A DNA stretch of 64,000 bases from assembly GCF_001435445.1 (NCBI RefSeq), contig NZ_AZDH01000017.1:325713-389712 (forward strand), written 5' to 3'. The stretch is from Companilactobacillus kimchii DSM 13961 = JCM 10707 (GTDB lineage: Bacteria > Bacillota > Bacilli > Lactobacillales > Lactobacillaceae). Within the stretch, counting starts at the first letter, position 1, and the number at the start of each line of letters is the position of its first letter. The notes below the pieces were generated by a model. That model was not told the origin of the DNA. It was given only the letters and a program-made list of their open reading frames with translations, and searched no databases. Shown piece by piece: positions 17,907-26,944 of this stretch. Both the position numbers and the translations under genes were made by a program.

Positions 17907-18644
17907 TTAAACATTAATCGTTTCTACCTTAATAACATTTTCATTCATTGACAATCCTTCAACGATGTCAACATAATCGATATTTTTTCCGAAATCAATT
18001 GAATAAACATTAGTATAAATCTTTGTATCATTAAAGTTAGATACGCTAAATCTTACACCTTCAACTGTTATATCATGTCTTTGAAAATACTCATCAATAA
18101 ACTTCTTAGTATCTAATTTGTGTTTATACTCAATCTTCAGTTTTCGCACTGGACTGATTTTGATAATCTTTTTCAAGAAGCCCAATACTGCATAAACAAC
18201 TAAGAAACCAACTATAGCAATAATGTAATCACCCATACCAATAGCAATTCCTAGACAAGCAACTACCCAAAGACTGGCGGCAGTTGTTAAACCACGAATC
18301 GAGTGATGTTCTACAATAATTGTTCCAGCACCTAAAAATCCGATACCACTAACTACCTGAGCTATTAAACGAGCATCATCGGCCCGTAAAACACCTTTAT
18401 ATTGTGGATACTGGCGTGCCATTTCCAAAGCATCAAAACCAATATTTTTTTGAATCATCGCAATAATACAGGCACCTAAACAGACTAAAATATGTGTTCT
18501 TAAACCGGCAGGACGATGTTTATACGCCCGATCCAATCCAATAACACCTGAAAATATCACGGCCAATAGGAGTCGAATTACAACATTTAACACACTTAAC
18601 TGGCTCAAAAATAATCCCTCCAATATTCTCAATAAATAACTCAA
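17907..18644 (-). CDS. MgtC/SapB-family membrane protein
   Basis: 245 aa. Residues 1-150 hold four to five hydrophobic segments with the MgtC/SapB signatures SGVIGLDRAYKHRPAGLRTH and GFLGAGTI, followed by GLTTAASLWVVACLGIAIG. The C-terminal 90 residues form a soluble ACT-like domain. MgtC proteins adapt cells to low magnesium or modulate membrane ATP synthase in pathogens; in lactobacilli the role is unproven. It lies 26 bp after an EIIA-like gene on the same strand and they may be co-transcribed. Confidence 0.88.
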   Translation of the reverse strand: MSYLLRILEGLFLSQLSVLNVVIRLLLAVIFSGVIGLDRAYKHRPAGLRTHILVCLGACIIAMIQKNIGFDALEMARQYPQYKGVLRADDARLIAQVVSGIGFLGAGTIIVEHHSIRGLTTAASLWVVACLGIAIGMGDYIIAIVGFLVVYAVLGFLKKIIKISPVRKLKIEYKHKLDTKKFIDEYFQRHDITVEGVRFSVSNFNDTKIYTNVYSIDFGKNIDYVDIVEGLSMNENVIKVETINV

Positions 18645-18670
18645 TTATTATAACATTATTATCTGTTTTT

Positions 18671-19255
18671 TTAATTTTGATTATTACTATTAATAAACAT
18701 ATTGACTATTTGTTCGGGACTCGTAGTTTCACTTAATGCATAACGGAAATTTGGTTTTAGTAACAAAATTGAAATACTGGCCAAATATTTTACATGCAAA
18801 AAATCAGGCTCGCTCTTAGGAATTAACAAACTGATAGCCATATCAATTTTTTCATCATCCCACATAATTGGATTATTAAGTTTTATAACCAACATGGTCA
18901 GGTCTTTAATTGAATCATCAATAACATGGGGTAAAACAATACCATCGCCTAAATTAGTTGATGCCTGTTGTTCACGCAGTAAGAACCGACCATATATCTC
19001 TTCTTCATCCAAACCTGACTGTTGTTCACAGGAAAATTTGGCCAAATAGTGTAATAACTCATTTTTCGAAGAAACAGAGACATCCACTCTGACATTTTGT
19101 GGCTTTAAGATCTGTGAAAAATCACTCGTCTCTTCGTCCTTACTTCGTGCCTTATTTTGAGGATCATTAATATCATTAGTTAAAATAGTATTATTATCTT
19201 TTTCTTTCTTGGTAAAAGCATTTCTTAACTGGTTCCACAATGATTGATGCATCAT
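18671..19255 (-). CDS. PTS EIIA (fructose/mannitol-type) domain protein
   Basis: 194-aa protein whose C-terminal 140 residues match a PTS EIIA type-2 domain, with the putative phospho-His at residue 110 in GDGIVLPHVID. The first 50 residues are a charged, low-complexity extension. No EIIB or EIIC accompanies it, so it may be a regulatory (EIIA-Ntr-like) rather than transport protein. Upstream of the MgtC gene. Two adjacent ATGs (19255, 19252) follow GGAGG; the second has the better spacing. Confidence 0.8.
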   Translation of the reverse strand: MMHQSLWNQLRNAFTKKEKDNNTILTNDINDPQNKARSKDEETSDFSQILKPQNVRVDVSVSSKNELLHYLAKFSCEQQSGLDEEEIYGRFLLREQQASTNLGDGIVLPHVIDDSIKDLTMLVIKLNNPIMWDDEKIDMAISLLIPKSEPDFLHVKYLASISILLLKPNFRYALSETTSPEQIVNMFINSNNQN

Positions 19256-19269
19256 ACAACCTCCATAAC

Positions 19270-19304
19270 AAAAAAGTCAAAATCTCAAATAGAGTTTGAC
19301 TTTT
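19270..19304 (-). terminator. Terminator between phosphatase and EIIA genes
   Basis: AAAAGTCAAA / TTTGACTTTT inverted repeat with T-run on the minus strand, at the end of the phosphatase gene. Confidence 0.7.
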
Positions 19305-19755
19305 AGGAACTTAATTCTTCTAGCCAAACAGGCAAAACTTCTGCTAACTGATGATAAGTCCGATTAAACTTGTGATCATACCAAGGATCTTCAATTACCG
19401 CGTTACTATTTAAAGCCTCATAGGCCATATGGATTTTATCTTTATCAGAGATAGGCGCCATTTGTTTCAAATCAATAATATTCTGGTCATCCATACCGAT
19501 AATTAAATCAGCCTCATCAAAATCCTGAGCAGTTATTTGCTTAGCAACATGCTTAATAATAGGAACATTTCTTTTCTTCAGTTCAGCAATAGCACCAGGA
19601 TGAGGCGCATTACCAATTTCATAAGTTGATGTAGACCGTGATTCAACTTTAATTGATGAATTCAAATTCTGTTCGTCAACTAATTGTTTCATCATCATTT
19701 CTGCCATCGGCGAACGACAGATATTTCCTAAACAGACAAAAATGATTTTCTTCAT
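19303..19755 (-). CDS. Low-molecular-weight protein-tyrosine phosphatase
   Basis: 150-aa LMW-PTP. The phosphate-binding loop is CLGNICRS (Cys8 nucleophile, Arg14) and the general acid Asp is in IEDPWY (Asp123). These enzymes dephosphorylate phosphotyrosine proteins and in Gram-positives often act on capsule/EPS kinases or arginine phosphate. No kinase or EPS gene is nearby, so the target is unknown. The ATG is 2 bp after the stop of the HTH gene with a weak ribosome binding site, which points to translational coupling. Confidence 0.92.
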   Translation of the reverse strand: MKKIIFVCLGNICRSPMAEMMMKQLVDEQNLNSSIKVESRSTSTYEIGNAPHPGAIAELKKRNVPIIKHVAKQITAQDFDEADLIIGMDDQNIIDLKQMAPISDKDKIHMAYEALNSNAVIEDPWYDHKFNRTYHQLAEVLPVWLEELSS

Positions 19756-19757
19756 AA

Positions 19758-20039
19758 TTATAACAGTCCTAATCTCTTCTTAACTTCATGTAGTTGAGCT
19801 TCTAAAACAGGATCCTTACGGCTCAAGACATCTAGCATGTTGGGTCGTGACCCTTGTTGTGCTTGAGAAGTCTTTTCAGCCTTTTTCACTGGCTTTGTCT
19901 GTGATTTCTTATACTTTCTTACCCATGCAGCTACTTGTTGGTATGAAATTCCGTACTTTTCACCAGTAGCTTTGTAGTTGTTATCATGCTCTACTGCATA
20001 TTGGGCAATTTCTTTTTGTTGACTAACATTGTAATTCAT
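19758..20039 (-). CDS. Small transposase-type helix-turn-helix protein
   Basis: 93 aa. The N-terminal half is a homeodomain-like HTH of the IS3 OrfA type (QQKEIAQYAVEHDNNYK, YGISYQQVAAWVRKYKK), followed by a lysine/glutamine-rich linker and a C-terminal helix (DVLSRKDPVLEAQLHEVKKR). No partner OrfB or inverted repeats surround it, so it looks like a domesticated DNA-binding protein. It is coupled to the phosphatase gene, suggesting a shared function not deducible here. Confidence 0.7.
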   Translation of the reverse strand: MNYNVSQQKEIAQYAVEHDNNYKATGEKYGISYQQVAAWVRKYKKSQTKPVKKAEKTSQAQQGSRPNMLDVLSRKDPVLEAQLHEVKKRLGLL

Positions 20040-20131
20040 ACTAAAAACTCCTAAATAGCTTATTACAAAAAATTATACCATAGAACGCAACACCATTATT
20101 GATAGAACAAAGTTTAGCAAATTGAGACCAC

Positions 20132-20163
20132 AAAAAAATGGCAGCTCAGGGAGGAACTACCAT
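20132..20163 (-). terminator. Terminator-like hairpin
   Basis: ATGGYAG / CTGCCAT stem followed by TTTTTTT on the minus strand; no intact gene directly upstream. Confidence 0.5.
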
Positions 20164-20307
20164 CAATCTTATATTCTTATGTAATCATAAAATCATCTAA
20201 CAAAGATTTAGCACGAACCTTTGCTCACAAATAATACTAACATAATTATACATAATAATAAGTAAGTTTACAAAAGTCGACAACTTTTTATAAATCAGTT
20301 TCTCACT

Positions 20308-20338
20308 AAAAAAAGAGCTCTCTACACAGCCCTTTTTT
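20308..20338. terminator. Terminator-like hairpin
   Basis: AAAAAAGAGCT / AGCCCTTTTTT inverted repeat, able to work on either strand. The nearest upstream minus-strand gene (lysR) ends 245 bp away. Confidence 0.5.
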
Positions 20339-20583
20339 ATAAGTGGATTATTTAAACATGACTATCCCACAAGATTCTAATCCATTTTAATTATAAAAAG
20401 TGATAATTACACAATATATTCACAAAATTAAACACTATATTGATGAAGTATAGTATCTTAATTCCTTAATATAATTAATCCACTTCCCCAATAACCAATT
20501 CATTAATATCAATTGGCAATTATATTTTACTAGAATGGGCTAGACCTGTATACCATACTTTATTCATAACTAAAAATTATTAT

Positions 20584-21459
20584 CTAAATATTCTTAAAAA
20601 TTTTCATCAATTGATTTAGGACCGTACTGCTAATCATATTGTGCCGATAAACAAACAAAATATAGAAAGACGGCAAATCTAAATCGTCAATATGAATTTC
20701 TTGAATTCCGGGAACATCCTGAATGGCCGTTTCAGTAACAAAGCTAAAACCCTTATCCTGTTTAACTAAGCTCAACATTAAACGATAATCGTTCGTTTTG
20801 AACATCGTATGAGGTTTAACGTTATATCGTTCAATAATTCTTTCCAGTACTTGACTGTGAACAGATTTTTCATCTAGTGAAATAAAATCTTCGTCAAATA
20901 ATTTTTTAACTGAAGTAATATTAGACACGTCCCGATTGGATGAAGCAATAAATTTAAAATGATGTTCCTTAATTAACTGATAATCTAACTGTTTCTCTTG
21001 TGGCAGAATGGTAGATCCTAACAAGGATAAATCAATTTTGCCACTTTTTAATTCCGACAATAATTGACGAGAACTAGCCCCCTCAGGCATGATGCTATTC
21101 AATAAATCAGCATCCCGTAACTGATCAAATACTTTAGGAATAACATAATTGCTGATAATTGGTGGCCATCCCATAATAATTTTTTTTCGTTTGATTCTAT
21201 TCATATCATCACTAATCAAATCATTTTCTAACAAGATCTTATTTATATGAGCTAATAATTGTTCTCCAGCATAGGTCAGCGACAACGAATTAGCATAACT
21301 CTTTCGCTTTACTAGAGAAATCCCATAAGTATCCTCCAATCTTTTTAGAGAATAAGTAATAGTTGGTTGACTAACGCCAAAGAAATTGGCTGTATCTGAA
21401 AAGCTCTTCGATTCTGACAATTTTTTGAAGTATTGGTAATCTTTTATATTCATGTTCAT
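20584..21459 (-). CDS. mleR: LysR-family regulator of malolactic genes
   Basis: 291-aa LysR-type regulator: N-terminal winged HTH (SFSDTANFFGVSQPTITYSLKRLE, quoted in part) and a C-terminal periplasmic-binding-protein-like effector domain (about 90-290). It is transcribed divergently from the malolactic enzyme gene across a 226-bp gap, the classical layout for a LysR activator, so L-malate is the expected coinducer. The symbol is by context. Start is ATG 21459 or ATG 21453; the second has better spacing from the weak AGG. No terminator directly downstream. Confidence 0.85.
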   Translation of the reverse strand: MNMNIKDYQYFKKLSESKSFSDTANFFGVSQPTITYSLKRLEDTYGISLVKRKSYANSLSLTYAGEQLLAHINKILLENDLISDDMNRIKRKKIIMGWPPIISNYVIPKVFDQLRDADLLNSIMPEGASSRQLLSELKSGKIDLSLLGSTILPQEKQLDYQLIKEHHFKFIASSNRDVSNITSVKKLFDEDFISLDEKSVHSQVLERIIERYNVKPHTMFKTNDYRLMLSLVKQDKGFSFVTETAIQDVPGIQEIHIDDLDLPSFYILFVYRHNMISSTVLNQLMKIFKNI

Positions 21460-21615
21460 ACCTATAAATTTTATTTATCAAAGATGATATATTTGACTAT
21501 ATTTTTTATTATGTTTTATAGTACCATACGAAAGTTATTTACGAACACCAATAATAAATATGCCATGTGGGCTATATATAAATTTCATTATCCGTAAATT
21601 TATTTTATATAATCC

Positions 21616-21633
21616 GATATATAAACGTATATC
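21616..21633 (+). promoter_or_regulatory. Candidate MleR site upstream of mleS
   Basis: Dyad GATATA-TAAACG-TATATC about 53 bp before the mleS start, close to LysR T-N11-A spacing. ATCCG also occurs twice nearby (21597-21616). The promoter itself looks weak, as expected if activator-dependent. Confidence 0.4.
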
Positions 21634-21685
21634 AATTATTATAGTGTTTACTTGTACAAAAAATTAATTAGGAGGAATTAATTCT

Positions 21686-23308
21686 ATGAAATATGAGGGT
21701 TTAGATTTATTAAATAATCACTTCTTAAATAAAGGTACTGCCTTTACTAAAGAAGAAAGAAAAGAAAATCATCTTGAAGGCTTGCTTCCACCATTCGTTC
21801 AAACTTTGGATCAACAAGTTGAACAAGCTTACGAAAACTATTCAAATAAGAGCACATTTCTTGATAAGAGAATGTATTTGATGGATTTATTCAATGAAAA
21901 CATTACTTTGTTCTACAAACTATTTAGCAAACACGTTTACGAATTCATGCCTGTTGTTTATGATCCAACAATTGCTGACACAATTGAAAACTACAGTCAT
22001 TTCTTCTTAGATCCACAAAATGCCGCTTTCCTATCAATCGATGATCCTGATGACATCGAAGCATCATTAAAGAATGCTGCTAAGGGTCGTGACATCAAAC
22101 TTATCGTTGTTACTGATGGTGAGGGTATCCTTGGTATTGGTGACTGGGGTGTCCAAGGTGTTGACATCTCTGTTGGTAAATTGATGGTTTATACAGCTGC
22201 TGCTGGTGTTGATCCTAAATCAGTTCTTCCTGTTGTTCTTGATGTAGGTACAAACAGAAAAGAATTGCTTGATGATGATCTATACATGGGTAACCGTCAC
22301 GAACGTGTTACTGGCGATAAGTATTACAACTTTGTTGACCAATTTGTTGAAACTGCTGAGAATCTTTTCCCTAACATGTATCTTCACTTTGAAGACTTTG
22401 GTCGTAGCAATGCTGCCAATATCTTAAACAAATACAAAGATCAAATTCTTACATTTAATGATGATATTCAGGGTACAGGTATTATCACCCTTGCTGGTAT
22501 CCTTGGTGCTTTGAATATTTCTAAACAAAAGCTGACTGATCAAGTTTACCTATCATTTGGTGCTGGTACTGCTGGTGCTGGTATTACAAAGAGAATCTTT
22601 GATTCAATGGTTGAAGAAGGCCTATCTGAAGAAGAAGCTAAGAAACATTTCTACTTAGTTGATAAGCAAGGTCTATTGTTCGATGATACTGAAGATCTAA
22701 CACCAGAACAAAAACCATTTACTAGAAAACGTAGCGAATTTGCTAACGCTGATGAACTAACAAACTTGGAAGCAGTTGTTAAGGCTGTTCATCCTACAAT
22801 TCTTGTTGGTACATCAACACAACCTGGTACTTTCACTGAAGCAGTTATTAAAGAAATGGCTGCTCATACTGAACGTCCAATTATCTTCCCATTATCAAAT
22901 CCTACAAAACTTGCTGAAGCTAAGGCTGAAGATCTTTTGAAGTGGACTGATGGTAAGGCTCTTATTGCTACAGGTATTCCTGTTGATCCAATCGAATACA
23001 ATGGCGTAACTTACAATATTGGACAAGCTAACAATGCCTTGGTATATCCTGGTCTTGGTCTTGGTTCAATGGCTGTTAACGCTAAATTGCTTAGCGATGG
23101 TATGATCAATAAAGCTGCTCACTCATTGGGTGGTATCGTTGATCCTACAGAACCAGGTGCTGCAGTATTGCCTCCTGTTTCAAAATTAGATAAATTCAGT
23201 ATTACAGTTGCTGAGGGTGTTGCACAAGAAGCTATTGATGAAAAATTATCATCTGCTTCTGATGCTAAGAAGGCTGTTGCTGATCTTAAGTGGGAACCTA
23301 AATATTAA
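21686..23308 (+). CDS. mleS: Malolactic enzyme
   Basis: NAD- and Mn-dependent conversion of L-malate to L-lactate plus CO2, raising internal pH and generating proton motive force. The 540-aa protein has the malic enzyme N-domain with the [13 protein letters not shown] segment, the Lys-containing [15 protein letters not shown], metal-binding [10 protein letters not shown] and FNDDIQGTG, and an NAD domain with FGAGTAGAG (about residues 290-298). VYDPTIA and [11 protein letters not shown] and the length favour malolactic enzyme over ordinary malic enzyme, as does the regulator/permease context. Preceded by TTAGGAGG. Confidence 0.94.
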   Translation: MKYEGLDLLNNHFLNKGTAFTKEERKENHLEGLLPPFVQTLDQQVEQAYENYSNKSTFLDKRMYLMDLFNENITLFYKLFSKHVYEFMPVVYDPTIADTIENYSHFFLDPQNAAFLSIDDPDDIEASLKNAAKGRDIKLIVVTDGEGILGIGDWGVQGVDISVGKLMVYTAAAGVDPKSVLPVVLDVGTNRKELLDDDLYMGNRHERVTGDKYYNFVDQFVETAENLFPNMYLHFEDFGRSNAANILNKYKDQILTFNDDIQGTGIITLAGILGALNISKQKLTDQVYLSFGAGTAGAGITKRIFDSMVEEGLSEEEAKKHFYLVDKQGLLFDDTEDLTPEQKPFTRKRSEFANADELTNLEAVVKAVHPTILVGTSTQPGTFTEAVIKEMAAHTERPIIFPLSNPTKLAEAKAEDLLKWTDGKALIATGIPVDPIEYNGVTYNIGQANNALVYPGLGLGSMAVNAKLLSDGMINKAAHSLGGIVDPTEPGAAVLPPVSKLDKFSITVAEGVAQEAIDEKLSSASDAKKAVADLKWEPKY

Positions 23309-23342
23309 TATATAAATTTATCAATAAAGGGGAATTATTTTT

Positions 23343-24308
23343 ATGGCTGCATTTATCACTTCACTAGAAAGTGTTGCTGAAATCGTTATTGTTATCGCCT
23401 TAGGATACTGGTTAAGAGGATCAGGTCGACTAGGTGATGAATTCAAGGGTAATATTTCATTCATTATCATGAAGATTGCCTTACCTGCTTCTATCTTTGT
23501 TTCTGTTCTTAAATACTTAAACAGAGATAAATTAGCCAGTTTATCTGGTGGTTTGATCTTTACCTTTGCTAGTTTTACTTTAGGCTACATCGTAGCTTGG
23601 ATCTTAACTAAAGTATTCCGTATCAGAAAAGGTCGTCGTGGTACTTTTATTAACATGTTCGTTAATGCTAATACTATCTTCATTGGCTTACCATTGAACA
23701 TGGCGCTATTTGGTACAAAGAGTTTACCTTACTTCCTTGTTTACTATGTTATGAACACAATTTCTACTTGGGCCGTTGGTATCTTCTTCATCTCAAGTGA
23801 TGATCCAACAGTTGAAAAAGGTGCTAAGAAAGACTTTAACTGGAAGAAACTTCTACCTGCTCCACTTGTTGGTTTCTTAGTTTCATTAGTCTTCTTACTA
23901 CTAGCTATTCCTGTTCCAGAATGGATCAATAAGACTTTGGACATGGTCGGTGGTATCGTTACACCAATGTCTCTTATCTACATTGGTATTATCTTAGCTG
24001 ATGCCGGTTTGAAATCTATCAAATTCGACCGTGATACAATTCTTGCCTTAGTTGGTAGATTTATCGTTGCTCCTGCTTTGATGATCAGTATCATCTTGTT
24101 AGGTAAATCAATGATGGGTACTAACTTACCTGCTCTAGAAAGTAGCTCATTCATCATTCAATCTGCTGCTCCTGGACTTGCTGTTCTACCTATCTTGGTT
24201 GACCAATCACATGGTGATGTCGACTATGCAACAAACCTTGTTACAACTTCAACCGTTCTATTCGTTATCGTTGTTCCAATCTTGATGCAAGTAGCAAACT
24301 TGATCTAA
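23343..24308 (+). CDS. mleP: Malate permease, AEC family
   Basis: 321-aa integral membrane protein of the auxin efflux carrier (AEC) family with about ten membrane spans in two halves (motifs NANTIFIGLPLNMALFG and QSAAPGLAVLPILVDQ). In lactic acid bacteria the AEC member after the malolactic enzyme exchanges malate and lactate. 34 bp after mleS with a GGGG ribosome binding site; ends before a strong terminator. Substrate assigned by context. Confidence 0.9.
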   Translation: MAAFITSLESVAEIVIVIALGYWLRGSGRLGDEFKGNISFIIMKIALPASIFVSVLKYLNRDKLASLSGGLIFTFASFTLGYIVAWILTKVFRIRKGRRGTFINMFVNANTIFIGLPLNMALFGTKSLPYFLVYYVMNTISTWAVGIFFISSDDPTVEKGAKKDFNWKKLLPAPLVGFLVSLVFLLLAIPVPEWINKTLDMVGGIVTPMSLIYIGIILADAGLKSIKFDRDTILALVGRFIVAPALMISIILLGKSMMGTNLPALESSSFIIQSAAPGLAVLPILVDQSHGDVDYATNLVTTSTVLFVIVVPILMQVANLI

Positions 24309-24420
24309 TTAAGAACCATTCACACATTTAAAACCTCCTATAAATACCTTTTCACATTCATTTAAAGATTGAACTTTCCGTGTTCACTCTTTCAACTGAT
24401 TTTTATATCTAACACATAAC

Positions 24421-24466
24421 AAAAAAAGCTTCTTAACCTGGAATAATCCGAGTTAAGAAGCTTTTT
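24421..24466. terminator. Bidirectional terminator between mleP and PTS genes
   Basis: Perfect AAAAAAGCTTCTTAAC / GTTAAGAAGCTTTTTT inverted repeat. Serves the plus-strand mle unit and the minus-strand PTS unit converging on it. Confidence 0.92.
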
Positions 24467-24468
24467 TG

Positions 24469-24795
24469 CTACCCACGTTTTTTAAATACTTCAATTAAAT
24501 GTTTTACCAAATTATATTCGGTATTAACTGACATCATCGTATCTTGAGCATGAGTAAATAAAACTGAATATTCTAATTGCTCGCCTTCAGCTTCTTTCTG
24601 AATCTTATCTGTTTGCAATGCATGTGCCGTCAAGAGCTTTTCATGAGCCTGCTTTAATAATTGCTCAGACTCATCATATTTTGCCTCTCCAACTAAATCT
24701 AGAGCTTGCATAATAAATTTTCTAGCATCACCAGAAAAAATTATCATCTGCATTGTTTGGCGTAAATCACTATTGTTCTCTGTTTCATCTATCAT
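24469..24795 (-). CDS. PTS EIIA, lactose/cellobiose family
   Basis: 108-aa helical EIIA of the lactose/N,N'-diacetylchitobiose type. Active His82 lies in FTHAQDTMM and the metal-binding Asp follows in the same motif. Last gene of the EIIB-EIIC-EIIA unit; its ATG is 1 bp from the EIIC stop, so translation is coupled. The sugar is unknown: no glycosidase is in this unit. Confidence 0.92.
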   Translation of the reverse strand: MIDETENNSDLRQTMQMIIFSGDARKFIMQALDLVGEAKYDESEQLLKQAHEKLLTAHALQTDKIQKEAEGEQLEYSVLFTHAQDTMMSVNTEYNLVKHLIEVFKKRG

Positions 24796-24796
24796 T

Positions 24797-26014
24797 TTAT
24801 TTACCTGTTTCCTTTTTTACTAATTCACGATCGTATGCTTTGAAAAAGGGATACCAAATCAAAGCTGCTACTAAGAAGATAATTACTACTAAAATGATTG
24901 AACCAATCGTATGTCCGTTGATCCAGGTATTGATTGGAAATGGCACATACCACATTTGGAAGACAGCATCAGGAATTCTACCTATGCCCGTTTTCAATCC
25001 TAACCAAACGATAATTGGTAAAATAACTCCTTGAATCCACATTGGGATCATCAAATAAGGATTCCAAACAATTGATCCAAAGACTACCGGTTCATTGATG
25101 TTAAAAATACTGGGAACAATAAAAGCTTTACCCAAAACTTTTAGACGCTGGGATTTGGCTAAGAACAACATCATTAATACTAATGGCATCGTACATCCGA
25201 CCCCACCAATCCATAAGTATGTTGAAAACATTGTCTCCCCGGTAACAATATTCTGTGCCCCGTGAATCTGATTGGCTTGAATAGCAGCTAAATAAACCGG
25301 TGTTGTAATTGGTGTCAAAATCCAAGTAGAAATTCCCATCGAATAGATCAAACAATTGATCAACATGACTAAAACAAAACCAGGCAAAGTCTCTACAATA
25401 CTAGCCAATGGCGAAAACATTTGAATAATCAATTGATAGATATTTATTTTTAAAACATTAACTAATACGAAACCAACAGTAATCACAATACCTATTGGTA
25501 GCATTGAATCAAACCAAGCTGTTACAAAATCAGGAATCACCGTATCTTCTGCGAAAAAACTAAATTTACCAAAGAATTCCATAATTAAGGCTGTAAAAAC
25601 ACCACAGATAATAGCGACAAACATTCCACCAGCCCCAAAGTGACTGAATTCAAAAGTAGCGCCACCATCTTTAGACATCACTGGATTGATTAATAATAAG
25701 AACAAACCTAATGATGTTAATCCGGAAATAATTCTTTGCTTAGGCAATCTCTTTTTCTCCATCATATTGAATGGAATTAGAAATGCCACAAAAATCGAAA
25801 TAATACCAAAAGTAAAATTACTAATACCCGATAAATCAGGCCACCATTTCCAAATATTAGCGAATAAACCTAAAAAGGTAATTACTGAACTAACCAAAAT
25901 AAATGGTAAAGTTTGAAGGATTGAATCTTTTAGAACATTGATCCAAATATTACGACTGATTCGATCCATTTTGGGTGCTACTTTTCCTTTAAAGATTGCC
26001 ATAAAACTATTCAT
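24797..26014 (-). CDS. PTS EIIC, lactose/cellobiose family
   Basis: 405-aa permease with about ten membrane spans, FNINEPVVFGSIVWNPYLMIP as the family signature region, and a GIGRIPDAVFQMW stretch. Middle gene of a compact EIIB-EIIC-EIIA unit. The N-terminus (KVAPKMDRISRN) is standard. Start at ATG 26014, with ATG 26002 as an alternative. Likely beta-glucoside-type oligosaccharide substrate; no hydrolase is adjacent, so the phosphorylated sugar must be handled elsewhere (for example by the GH1 enzymes at 57.5-60.5 kb). Confidence 0.92.
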   Translation of the reverse strand: MNSFMAIFKGKVAPKMDRISRNIWINVLKDSILQTLPFILVSSVITFLGLFANIWKWWPDLSGISNFTFGIISIFVAFLIPFNMMEKKRLPKQRIISGLTSLGLFLLLINPVMSKDGGATFEFSHFGAGGMFVAIICGVFTALIMEFFGKFSFFAEDTVIPDFVTAWFDSMLPIGIVITVGFVLVNVLKINIYQLIIQMFSPLASIVETLPGFVLVMLINCLIYSMGISTWILTPITTPVYLAAIQANQIHGAQNIVTGETMFSTYLWIGGVGCTMPLVLMMLFLAKSQRLKVLGKAFIVPSIFNINEPVVFGSIVWNPYLMIPMWIQGVILPIIVWLGLKTGIGRIPDAVFQMWYVPFPINTWINGHTIGSIILVVIIFLVAALIWYPFFKAYDRELVKKETGK

Positions 26015-26041
26015 TATTATTCCAAATCCTTTTCTCTGTTT

Positions 26042-26350
26042 TTAGTTGAGTACACTCTGAAGATGCTCCAAAGCCTGCTTTCCATCTAACATTGCATAAT
26101 AATCAGGATTCATTAAAATTACCTTTTTATTTGTACCGGACACTGTTTGTTTAATCTCTGCCTCCATAAAGGCTAAGTGTGGTCCAATCATGATAACGTC
26201 GGTCTCATCTAAATAATTTTCTAATTCAGCCTCACTACGCGCTTGAATCTGATAATCTAAGCCCTGCTTTTTAGCAGCTTTACGCATACTAACGGCCATA
26301 AAACCTGAAGATGCACCGGTACCACAAACCAATAACACTTTTAAACTCAT
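26042..26350 (-). CDS. PTS EIIB, lactose/cellobiose family
   Basis: 102-aa EIIB with phospho-acceptor Cys9 in LLVCGTGASSGFMA. The P-loop reads CGTGASSG rather than the commoner CxAGMSTS, which marks a distinct subgroup. First gene of the unit, transcribed leftward; the upstream gap of about 110 bp is AT-rich and I see no cre-like site in it. Confidence 0.9.
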   Translation of the reverse strand: MSLKVLLVCGTGASSGFMAVSMRKAAKKQGLDYQIQARSEAELENYLDETDVIMIGPHLAFMEAEIKQTVSGTNKKVILMNPDYYAMLDGKQALEHLQSVLN

Positions 26351-26465
26351 AATTTCTCCTTAATTAATTGATTTATTTAATACAATTATTCAATTTAAAG
26401 AAGTCAAAAATAAAAGTCAAATTTACCTTTAATTATTTAATTACTCCAAAACCGCTTTAAACCAA

Positions 26466-26506
26466 CAAAAAAAGCCAATGATTGTCATAAAATTTCGACA
26501 ATCATC
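26466..26506 (-). terminator. Terminator of the 110-aa protein gene
   Basis: ATGATTGTC / GACAATCAT stem followed by GGC and seven T residues on the minus strand. Confidence 0.8.
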
Positions 26507-26529
26507 GACCAAAATATCGGTAAAATATA

Positions 26530-26862
26530 CTATTTTTTAGGTGATATCAAACTAATCAAACGATTAACTAAATCCACAACTCGCTTGGAATCACTAGCAA
26601 TCGCTGCCATATCTCTTTCTTTGACCATAGTATGTGTTACTAACAATAAACTGACCGAATCAGTATCATCATTAAATTGTCCAATTGGTAGGTTCACATT
26701 ATGATCATACATTGGAATAAGCCCTTCTTCGACTTTAACTATCTTTGAACCCTCTGGCATGCTCAAGATATAGCTCTTAATTCTCTTTAAACTAAATTTA
26801 TCTTGATAGAAACCATAAATAACCGTTAATTCATCCAAGATATATTTGATTTCATTATTCAT
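26530..26862 (-). CDS. Uncharacterised 110-aa protein
   Basis: Cytoplasmic protein with no recognised family. It begins MNNEIKYILDELTVIYGFYQ, has a mixed middle with LLLVTHTMVKERDMAAIAS and ends in an amphipathic helix (RVVDLVNRLISLI). It has its own terminator and sits upstream of the EIIB-EIIC-EIIA unit on the same strand, so it could be an accessory of that PTS or an independent gene. No catalytic motif visible. Confidence 0.65.
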   Translation of the reverse strand: MNNEIKYILDELTVIYGFYQDKFSLKRIKSYILSMPEGSKIVKVEEGLIPMYDHNVNLPIGQFNDDTDSVSLLLVTHTMVKERDMAAIASDSKRVVDLVNRLISLISPKK

Positions 26863-26944
26863 ACTTAATCCACTCCCATTAAAATGAAACTGTCTTTACT
26901 TATAGTATCTCTCTTATTTCCATAAATTGACAAGGATGTTAGGC

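Larger units (their letters stand above)
20040..20583. other. Long AT-rich intergenic region
   Basis: 544 bp without a convincing gene. It holds two terminator-like hairpins (20132-20163 and 20308-20338) and the presumed promoter of the HTH-phosphatase unit. The spacing suggests that a small gene has been lost, but I see no surviving coding sequence beyond a 15-codon tail near 20180-20230. Confidence 0.6.

Noticed and set aside
19758..20039. HTH protein as part of an active IS3 element
   Set aside because: No OrfB, no inverted repeats and no frameshift site nearby; it is followed directly by the phosphatase gene.
20180..20235. Minus-strand tail AKVRAKSLLDDFMIT ending in TAA, like a protein C-terminus
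   Set aside because: Only 15 codons before an upstream stop, with no start or ribosome binding site; too short to call a gene remnant.
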